64,000 bases of DNA from Larkinella knui (GTDB taxonomy: Bacteria > Bacteroidota > Bacteroidia > Cytophagales > Spirosomataceae), in the NCBI RefSeq assembly GCF_003858645.1, contig NZ_RQJP01000001.1, forward strand, positions 930,001 to 994,000. The letters run 5' to 3'. Below are positions 26,536 to 32,527 of the stretch, in pieces. Under the pieces are notes generated by a model. That model ran no database searches. It saw only the letters and a list, made by a program, of their open reading frames with translations, and was not told the DNA's origin. Position 1 is the first letter of the stretch, and the number at the start of each line of letters is the position of its first letter. A program made the position numbers and the translations under genes.

Positions 26536-27024
26536 TTATTTCTTTTCAAATTCCAGGGCTACGCCGTTCATGCAATAGCGCAGGCCGGTCGGCTTGGGGC
26601 CGTCTTCAAAAACGTGTCCCAGGTGCCCTCCGCAAACCCCGCATTCGACTTCGGTCCGTACCATTCCGTAGCTGCGGTCTACTTTCTCAACCACATTTTC
26701 TTTCGACAGGGATTTGTAAAAACTCGGCCAGCCTGTGCCTGACTCAAACTTGGTGTCTGAACTAAACAAGGGCGTTTTACAGGCGGCACACTTAAAAATT
26801 CCTTTTTCGTGATTATCCACCAGCGGGCTGGTGAAAGGCCGTTCGGTGCCCTGTTCGCGCAACACGTTATATTGCTGGGGCGTTAAGATTTTCTTCCATT
26901 CCGCATTGGTTTTAACCACCTTGCGGGGTTTGGCATCGTCATGGGCAGGCGTCAACGAGATTGAAGCGATCGAGCCGGTGAGCACCAGCCCACACAAAAC
27001 TCCAAGAAAAAGATTGCGGTTCAT
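26536..27024 (-). CDS. msrB: Peptide-methionine (R)-S-oxide reductase, exported
   Basis: The 162-residue product has an N-terminal signal sequence (MNRNLFLGVLCGLVLTGSIA), which may be lipid-free. The MsrB domain has zinc cysteines Cys79/Cys82 (KCAAC) and Cys128/Cys131 (ECGVC) and the catalytic Cys151 in LRYCMNG. It reduces methionine-R-sulfoxide in proteins, here in the periplasm. The electron donor is not encoded nearby. A terminator isolates it from the PBP1A gene. Confidence 0.93.
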   Translation of the reverse strand: MNRNLFLGVLCGLVLTGSIASISLTPAHDDAKPRKVVKTNAEWKKILTPQQYNVLREQGTERPFTSPLVDNHEKGIFKCAACKTPLFSSDTKFESGTGWPSFYKSLSKENVVEKVDRSYGMVRTEVECGVCGGHLGHVFEDGPKPTGLRYCMNGVALEFEKK

Positions 27025-27060
27025 AATCAGTTAACACTTTATTTTTAAGGATAGTTTGGT

Positions 27061-27106
27061 AATCGAAAAAGCCACAGTACAGTTGTGCATGTGGCTTTTC
27101 GGTACC
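27061..27106 (-). terminator. Terminator after the fasciclin gene
   Basis: On the minus strand, AAGCCACA pairs with TGTGGCTT around a short loop and is followed by TTTTC, in the 99-base gap between the fasciclin and msrB genes. Confidence 0.6.
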
Positions 27107-27123
27107 AACATAATCAGGCTGAA

Positions 27124-27684
27124 TTACATCGTCATGGGCATCAAAACCGTGTCGATGGAGTGGATAACCCCATTCGATTGGTACACGTCGGAGACGGTGA
27201 CCGTTGAAGTTCCGCCTTTCGCATCGGTCAGCACCAGGTTTTTTCCGCTCATTTTAGCGGTCAGATCACCACCGGCTACAGTTTTCAGGGTGGCAGATCC
27301 ATTACCGGCTTTGATCAGTTTGGCCAGTTCTTTGGCGTCCAGACGACCCGCTACGACGTGGTAGGTTAAAATCCCTGTCAGCGTAGCTTTGTTCTCGGGC
27401 TTCACCAGCGATTCAACCGTTCCGGCGGGCAATTTTGCAAAAGCGTCATTGGACGGGGCAAAAACCGTAAAGGGGCCCGGTCCCTGTAACGTTTCAACTA
27501 AACCAGCCGCTTTTACCGCAGCAACCAGGGTGGTGTGATCTTTTGAATTAACGGCATTTTCAATGATATTTTTGGTCGGATACATCATTGCACCGCCAAC
27601 TTCTTTTGGCTTTTGAGCGTAAGAAACGGAAACAAATGCGCAAAGGATGGCTATAATAAATCCAGTTTTAATTGTGGCTTTCAT
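27124..27684 (-). CDS. Secreted fasciclin-domain protein next to a SigK/RskA pair
   Basis: The 186-residue product has a signal peptide (MKATIKTGFIIAILCAFVSVSYA) and one fasciclin domain: TVFAPSNDAFAKLPAGT, LTYHVVAGRLD and SNGVIHSIDTVLMP. It is the second fasciclin gene of the window and lacks the linker of the first. It lies downstream of the anti-sigma/sigma pair, separated by a structured 363-base gap with a terminator. In Mycobacterium, SigK/RskA control the fasciclin proteins MPT70 and MPT83, so control of this gene by the neighbouring sigma factor is plausible. Confidence 0.92.
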   Translation of the reverse strand: MKATIKTGFIIAILCAFVSVSYAQKPKEVGGAMMYPTKNIIENAVNSKDHTTLVAAVKAAGLVETLQGPGPFTVFAPSNDAFAKLPAGTVESLVKPENKATLTGILTYHVVAGRLDAKELAKLIKAGNGSATLKTVAGGDLTAKMSGKNLVLTDAKGGTSTVTVSDVYQSNGVIHSIDTVLMPMTM

Positions 27685-28047
27685 GATGAATGTTGATTTT
27701 AATTAGGTGGAAATAAACGAAAGAATCTGGTTGCAACCGACTCACAACAATACCTACGTCATTATATTCCATTTGGATTTGATTTGCTTGAAAAAAGAAA
27801 CTAACTTCAAAGAAAACGGCCTTGACGCACTGTCAAGGCCGTTTTCTTAATCGATTGGCTATTGAGTTATTTTATAATTTAATACCGCCTTGCTAAAAGA
27901 AAATCCGGATTTTAAAGAAGGGTGTAAATTATAAAATGATCACTATTAAATGAAAAAGTAAGTTTAGGGGTTATACGTTTCTAGGTAGAATTGATCGACG
28001 TATAGATGGGGATTACTTGCAAAAATTAAATACGGACTATACGTCCA
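27685..28047. other. Structured gene-free interval between fasciclin and rskA genes
   Basis: It holds three symmetric elements. A 17-bp perfect stem with a 5-base loop (27810-27848, core AACGGCCTTGAC) has T runs on both sides. A perfect 13-bp pair is at 27869-27881 and 27925-27937 (ATTTTATAATTTA). A 14-bp palindrome AAAATCCGGATTTT (27900-27913) lies between those arms. The first is a terminator; the others may belong to the control region of the fasciclin gene. Confidence 0.6.
27810..27848 (-). terminator. Bidirectional-looking terminator
   Basis: AAGAAAACGGCCTTGAC (27810-27826) and its exact complement (27832-27848) enclose a GCACT loop, with T-rich flanks both ways. It could end the sigma/anti-sigma transcript, about 200 bases after the rskA stop. 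Confidence 0.7.
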
Positions 28048-28923
28048 TCAGGAATTCACATTTCCGAGGACAACCATGGTGGAAAGAGTAGGAGTGGGGC
28101 TCCCTCCACGCCGTTCGAGCGTAATGGCGAAGGCATCCGCTTTTAGAAACTTTTTAGTCTGCTGCACCACGCGGGTCGTTTCGCCCACATCAAACACGCC
28201 GGCATCGACCGGTTTTCCATCAACGATGGCCCAAAGCTGGTACTGTTGCGTTTCCGGTGGCCGGACCAGCGAATCAATTTCAAGATTAACCTGGCCCGTG
28301 CTCGCATTCCAGTAAATAGTGGCCAGATTAGAAGTCGTGCTATCGGTTGGGTTCAGCCGGATGACCCGCGTACCGGGTTCTTTCAAAATGGCCAGGGTTT
28401 GATCCGATTCCGCCTGATGAGCCCGCAAAAGCCGGACTTCTTCCGTTAACTCCTGGTTTGCACTGCGCAGGGAACTGAGCGTTTGCTGACTACCCTGTAA
28501 TTGGGAATACAGAAAGTAAGCAAATACCAACACGATCAACCCTAGTGAAGCGGCTACCAGCCAGGTCACCCGAAACGTTGGTCTTGAATTGGGATATTCC
28601 TCTTTTGAATAGAGCGGCCGAATGGGTGTTTCCGTTATTTCTGCTGATTCTGTATCGGTTGATTGGGCTGATTCGTTAACGTCTGTGTTTAGGGAAGTAC
28701 CAAATTCTAATTCATTCAATAGCCAGGTTTTAATATCAGCGGGTGGTTCACGGCGCAACGTCTGGGCATACTCTTCCAGGGCGGCAGACAACTGGTCTAA
28801 CTCCTGTCGGATTTCAGGGTAAATGCTCGACATACACTCGACCTCCCGCTTTTCCTGCGGGCTGACGGTGCCAAGCACGTACTCTTCCAGTATTCCAGAC
28901 TCAATGTATTCTTTCGTGTTCAT
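28048..28923 (-). CDS. Anti-sigma factor, RskA-like
   Basis: The 291-residue product has a short anti-sigma N-terminal domain (ILEEYVLGTVSPQEKREV), a linker rich in Ser/Thr/Glu (75-110), one membrane helix (119-139), a coiled-coil stretch (145-185), and a RskA C-terminal domain (QQYQLWAIVDGKPVDAG and onwards) in the periplasm. It would bind the sigma factor and release it when the periplasmic domain is cut or liganded. Its ATG overlaps the stop of the sigma gene by 4 bases, so translation is coupled. Confidence 0.88.
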   Translation of the reverse strand: MNTKEYIESGILEEYVLGTVSPQEKREVECMSSIYPEIRQELDQLSAALEEYAQTLRREPPADIKTWLLNELEFGTSLNTDVNESAQSTDTESAEITETPIRPLYSKEEYPNSRPTFRVTWLVAASLGLIVLVFAYFLYSQLQGSQQTLSSLRSANQELTEEVRLLRAHQAESDQTLAILKEPGTRVIRLNPTDSTTSNLATIYWNASTGQVNLEIDSLVRPPETQQYQLWAIVDGKPVDAGVFDVGETTRVVQQTKKFLKADAFAITLERRGGSPTPTLSTMVVLGNVNS

Positions 28924-29468
28924 GTGCCGAATAACTTCTTCAATTCCTGTAAAGCAGACCGAACTCGAGTTTTGACCGTTCCGAGAGGCAAATTGAGTTT
29001 CTGTGCTACCTCTTCATGGGTGTATCCATAGAAGTAGACAAGGTCAATTACCGTTCGACGATCAGGGTTTAATTGATTCACCTTATCGGGCAAATCAAGC
29101 GTTTCTACAGCGGGCTGATAGGTTTGCTGATTTTGATCAATAATATCTACGATATCGGTGCTGGTTTGGATTGATTGACCTGAATGACGGGTACGGATGG
29201 CATCGATTGCCGTATTTCGGGCAATATTGAGCAACCAGGTAAAGAGTCGGCCTTTCTGGGCGTCGTAAGAAGGAATATTGCGCCAGATTTTGACAAACGA
29301 GTCCTGTAAAACGTCACGGGCGGCTTCCTCATCACGTACAACTTTCAAAATTACGCCATATAAAGCAGGCGAATACTGGTCATACAGCAAATGAAAAGCC
29401 TGTTCCTCTCGCAGTTGGAGCTTTTTGACCAGTACGTCTTCCGAAAATGGGAGGTTTGAACGCTTCAA
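28920..29468 (-). CDS. ECF sigma factor, SigK-like
   Basis: The 182-residue product has region 2 (LYGVILKVVRDEEAARDVLQ, then GRLFTWLLNIARNTAIDAIR) and region 4 (YTHEEVAQKLNLPLGTVKTR). It fits the SigK/SigL-like ECF branch that pairs with RskA anti-sigma factors. It would activate a small regulon on release, possibly including its own operon and the nearby fasciclin gene. A housekeeping-type promoter with TTTG and TATTTTTG precedes it. The 4-base overlap with rskA couples the two. Confidence 0.9.
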   Translation of the reverse strand: MKRSNLPFSEDVLVKKLQLREEQAFHLLYDQYSPALYGVILKVVRDEEAARDVLQDSFVKIWRNIPSYDAQKGRLFTWLLNIARNTAIDAIRTRHSGQSIQTSTDIVDIIDQNQQTYQPAVETLDLPDKVNQLNPDRRTVIDLVYFYGYTHEEVAQKLNLPLGTVKTRVRSALQELKKLFGT

Positions 29469-29505
29469 GGTAATGGAGTAATTCAGTAACCAAAAGGGTC
29501 GAAGT

Positions 29506-29535
29506 CAAAAATACGAATAAAATGATGCGGGCAAA
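29506..29535 (-). promoter_or_regulatory. Promoter of the sigK-like operon
   Basis: Reading leftwards, TTTG (29535-29532), 18 bases, then TATTTTTG (29513-29506), an exact TAnnTTTG. The predicted start lies about 30 bases before the sigK-like ATG at 29468. Confidence 0.6.
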
Positions 29536-29561
29536 CATCCAGGGGATGATTTAGCACGTAA

Positions 29562-29605
29562 AATAAAAAAAAAGCCATTTCCAGGGTTGGAAATAGCTTT
29601 TTTTG
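29562..29605 (-). terminator. Terminator of the small lysine-rich exported protein gene
   Basis: Stem GCCATTTCCA (29574-29583) with TGGAAATAGC (29588-29597), one mismatch, has T runs on both sides, so it can work in either direction. Confidence 0.75.
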
Positions 29606-29623
29606 GCGTATCCACTGAAAAAA

Positions 29624-29914
29624 TTACCGTTCCGACGGATCACCGGTCTTTTTCGTTTTGACCGTCTTAGTCGTTTTTTTCTTTATAGTCGTGTTCCGGT
29701 TGACGGCTGCATCGCTCGAACGCCGGGCGTTCCGGCTCGATTGTGTGCCCTTGACCAGCTTGCTTTTCAACGAGTCCATTTTGGCCGTAGGATCCCCCTG
29801 GGGGAAGGTTTCCGACGCCTGCTCGGGCGCGTGGGCATTGGGTGAAGGAGTCTGGGCTTGTCCCTGGCTGGTGATCCAGAACAGGATTCCAGCTAAAAAG
29901 GCTATTTTTTTCAT
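29624..29914 (-). CDS. Small exported basic protein of unknown function
   Basis: From ATG at 29914 the product has 96 residues: a signal peptide (MKKIAFLAGILFWITSQGQA) and then a disordered, strongly basic mature part (RRSSDAAVNRNTTIKKKTTK and onwards) ending KKTGDPSER. No domain is recognised. It could bind nucleic acid or acidic polymers, but that is speculation. The frame is open to 30067, which overlaps the divergent lysA leader and lacks a signal. A terminator follows. Confidence 0.55.
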   Translation of the reverse strand: MKKIAFLAGILFWITSQGQAQTPSPNAHAPEQASETFPQGDPTAKMDSLKSKLVKGTQSSRNARRSSDAAVNRNTTIKKKTTKTVKTKKTGDPSER

Positions 29915-30076
29915 GATTCTGGTATCTACGTTAAGTAGAAAATTAACCCAGAAAAGCGCGAATTGTTCATCCGAAGTGCTCCGGCGGTTTTTATTGCCGC
30001 CGGGATTTTTTGTAAAAAGCGGTTTCAGGATGCGTTTGCATCGCAGTGGAGTTGCCAAAAATGGCATAAAATCGCT

Positions 30077-30084
30077 TATATTTG
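30077..30084 (+). promoter_or_regulatory. Promoter -7 element of lysA
   Basis: TATATTTG (30077-30084) is an exact TAnnTTTG lying 30 bases before the ATG at 30114. A TTG at 30052-30054 is 22 bases upstream, farther than ideal. Confidence 0.5.
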
Positions 30085-30113
30085 CACCTCAAAATTGGCT
30101 GTCAACACGGCTT

Positions 30114-31370
30114 ATGCAGATCAATCAAAACCGTTATCAGATTCAGGGCGTCGACGTTCTGGCCATGGCCGAAGAGTTCGGCCTTCCTTTGTACGTATAT
30201 GATGCCGACAAAATTATTGAGAAAATCGGGACGCTTCAGGCGGCTTTTCAGGGCGTCACGCTAAAGATAAAATACGCAGCCAAAGCCCTGACAAATGTGT
30301 CGATTCTGAAGTTGATGCGCAGCCGGGGCATTGATATCGAAGTGGTTTCGGTTAACGAAATCCGGATGGCTTTGCTGGCCGGATTTGATTCCGGGCAGAT
30401 TATGTATACGCCGAGTGGGGTGTCGTTTGCCGAAATTCAGGAAGCTCTGGCTTTGGGCGTTCGCCTGAACGTCGACAGTTTACCCTTGCTGGAATTCATG
30501 GGCCAGACCTACGGTAGTCGTAAACCGGTCGGAATCCGAATCAACCCGCACATTGCCGAAGGCGGAAATATAAAAATTCAGACGGGACACGCCGATTCCA
30601 AATTTGGTATTTCGATGGAGCAGCGAAGCGAAATTCGCGCCATCGTGGAACGGTATTCGATTCCGGTCGTTGGGCTGCACATTCATACCGGTTCGGATTT
30701 CAAGAATGCCGATGCGTTTTTGAAAGGAGCCGACGTGTTGTTTGAACTCGCCAGCGATTACCCGGATCTGGAATTTCTCGACTTCGGCAGCGGTTTTAAA
30801 GTGGCCTACCGCGAAGGCGATCACAGTACGGATGTTGTGGAACTGGGGCGAAAAGTGACGACGGCATTCCGGAATTTTTGCCGGAACTATGGTCGGGAAA
30901 TCGAATTGTGTTTTGAACCCGGCAAGTTTCTCGTGAGCGAAAGTGGCGTTCTGCTGGTCAACGTCAATGTGGTGAAGCAGAACCCGAACCGTACTTTTGT
31001 GGGTGTTGATTCGGGTTTGAATCACCTGATCCGACCGATGATGTACGATGCTTACCACGAAATTGTGAACGTTTCGAATCCGGCGGGCGAAAAACAGACC
31101 TACAGTGTGGTCGGGTATATTTGCGAAACCGATACGTTGGGGTGGGATCGGTCGCTGAATGAAGTTCGTCCGGGCGACGTCTTGGCGCTTAAAAATGCCG
31201 GAGCCTACGGTTTCAGCATGAGTTCCAACTACAACTCGCGGGTTCGACCCGCCGAAGTGCTGGTTTATGAAGGCAAACCGTACCTGATCCGTCGGCGCGA
31301 AACCTTCGAAGACCTGGTTCGGAATCAGATTGAAGTAGATTTTGAAGAAGAAATAAGTATTAAAAAATAA
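30114..31370 (+). CDS. lysA: Diaminopimelate decarboxylase
   Basis: From ATG at 30114 the product has 418 residues. The alanine racemase-like barrel has the PLP lysine Lys57 in KYAAKALT, with HIHTGSD and DFGSGFK holding the cofactor phosphate. The C-terminal part carries CETDTLGWDR, with the cysteine that reaches into the partner active site, and NAGAYGFSMSSNYN. It makes lysine from meso-diaminopimelate, the last step of that pathway, in the cytoplasm. The frame is open upstream to 29658, but that part overlaps the opposite gene and lacks protein character; the promoter also favours 30114. Confidence 0.95.
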   Translation: MQINQNRYQIQGVDVLAMAEEFGLPLYVYDADKIIEKIGTLQAAFQGVTLKIKYAAKALTNVSILKLMRSRGIDIEVVSVNEIRMALLAGFDSGQIMYTPSGVSFAEIQEALALGVRLNVDSLPLLEFMGQTYGSRKPVGIRINPHIAEGGNIKIQTGHADSKFGISMEQRSEIRAIVERYSIPVVGLHIHTGSDFKNADAFLKGADVLFELASDYPDLEFLDFGSGFKVAYREGDHSTDVVELGRKVTTAFRNFCRNYGREIELCFEPGKFLVSESGVLLVNVNVVKQNPNRTFVGVDSGLNHLIRPMMYDAYHEIVNVSNPAGEKQTYSVVGYICETDTLGWDRSLNEVRPGDVLALKNAGAYGFSMSSNYNSRVRPAEVLVYEGKPYLIRRRETFEDLVRNQIEVDFEEEISIKK

Positions 31371-31379
31371 TGATGAGTT

Positions 31380-31432
31380 ATGAATGATGAACGATAAAGG
31401 GCTAACGCATCAATTCATCGTTCATCATTCAT
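31380..31432. repeat. Perfect 16-bp intergenic inverted repeat
   Basis: ATGAATGATGAACGAT (31380-31395) and its complement at 31417-31432 flank 21 bases, between lysA and yebC, both rightward. The words TTCATCGTTCATCAT also occur at 17811-17830. Confidence 0.75.
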
Positions 31433-31448
31433 CATCCATAATTCAATC

Positions 31449-32162
31449 ATGGGACGCGCATACGAATACCGGAAAGCCAGAAAATTCAAGCGGTGGGGGA
31501 TGATGGCTAAAACCTTCACCAAAATTGGAAAAGATATTGCTCTTGCCGTAAAAAGCGGAGGGCCTGATCCGAGCACTAACGGACGATTGCGGGCCGTTAT
31601 CCAGAATGCCCGGGCGGCCAATATGCCGAAAGAAAATGTGGATCGGGCCATCAAAAGGGCTATTTCGAAAGAACAGGAAGACTTTAAGGAAATAACCTAC
31701 GAAGGCTACGGCCCGCATGGCATTGGGATTGTAGTAGAAACCGCCACGGACAACATCAACCGGACGGTGGCCAACCTGCGGAGTTATTTTAGCAAGTGCG
31801 GAGGTGCCCTCGGGACTTCGGGTATGCTCGACTTCATGTTCGACCGCAAATCCGTATTTCGCATTCCGGCCGGGAACATCGATCTGGATGATCTGGAACT
31901 GGAAATGATCGACTTTGGGGCTGATGAAATCTCACTGGACGAAGAAGCCGAGCAGATTGTGATTTATGGTGAGTTTACGGCTTTCGGTGCCATTCAGAAA
32001 CACCTGGAAGAAAAAGGCTATGAGCTCAAACAGGCTGAATTTGAGCGTATTCCAAATGATACCAAGGAATTGACTGAAGAAGAAGCCGCGGATGTGGAAA
32101 AACTTCTGGAACGAATCGAAGAAGATGAAGATGTCCTGAACGTCTTTCATAACATGCGGTAA
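31449..32162 (+). CDS. yebC: YebC/PmpR family protein
   Basis: The 237-residue product has the YebC signature opening (GRAYEYRKARKFKRWGMMAK), NMPKENVDRAIKRAI and EGYGPHGIGIVVETATDN. Family members have been described both as transcription regulators and as ribosome-associated factors that relieve stalling at proline-rich stretches. Length and domains are standard. It follows lysA with a hairpin between. Confidence 0.93.
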   Translation: MGRAYEYRKARKFKRWGMMAKTFTKIGKDIALAVKSGGPDPSTNGRLRAVIQNARAANMPKENVDRAIKRAISKEQEDFKEITYEGYGPHGIGIVVETATDNINRTVANLRSYFSKCGGALGTSGMLDFMFDRKSVFRIPAGNIDLDDLELEMIDFGADEISLDEEAEQIVIYGEFTAFGAIQKHLEEKGYELKQAEFERIPNDTKELTEEEAADVEKLLERIEEDEDVLNVFHNMR

Positions 32163-32183
32163 TCGGGAAAATCCGATTACCGC
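32158..32183. terminator. Hairpin shared by yebC and the convergent small gene
   Basis: GGTAATCGG and CCGATTACC pair around GAAAAT, overlapping the stop of yebC and reaching into the last codons of the opposite gene. It lacks a long T run; a bidirectional terminator is inferred. Confidence 0.45.
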
Positions 32184-32434
32184 CTATTTCCTCCTGAGCG
32201 CATCGAATCCATCAATTGCTTCCGGGAGGGGCGCTCACTGACCACTTCGTAGGCCAGTCCCTCCAGATCCAGTGCATCGACAAACTGCGGGTAATGACTC
32301 CCTTCGACTTCGAAAAGGCACAGGTTTTCGTAGGGTTCATTGAAGATTTCCACTTCCGTTAAACTGGCTTTCTTTTGCAGTAGCTGATACTGATCGTTGG
32401 ATAAATCGTTCTGGCGGATGGTGAAGTACCACAT
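32177..32434 (-). CDS. Small protein of unknown function
   Basis: The 85-residue product (MWYFTIRQNDLSNDQYQLL and onwards) is soluble, with alternating strands and helices that could form one small alpha/beta domain. No family is recognised. It lies downstream of the large T9SS protein on the same strand, behind an inverted repeat. Confidence 0.5.
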   Translation of the reverse strand: MWYFTIRQNDLSNDQYQLLQKKASLTEVEIFNEPYENLCLFEVEGSHYPQFVDALDLEGLAYEVVSERPSRKQLMDSMRSGGNRR

Positions 32435-32450
32435 GGTTCTGACGTAAAGC

Positions 32451-32504
32451 GAAGAGACAAAAGACGAAGCGCCGGTAGCTGCTCATCAAGTCTTTCGTCT
32501 CTTC
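32451..32504. repeat. Intergenic inverted repeat between co-directional genes
   Basis: GAAGAGACAAAAGAC (32451-32465) and GTCTTTCGTCTCTTC (32490-32504) pair in 14 of 15 positions with a 24-base loop, between the T9SS gene stop and the next ATG. Confidence 0.7.
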
Positions 32505-32527
32505 TCAACACTCGTTGGTCTAACGTA

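Noticed and set aside
29658-30113. N-terminal extension of the lysA frame
   Set aside because: It overlaps the opposite exported-protein gene, is unlike LysA, and a good promoter element lies just before the ATG at 30114.
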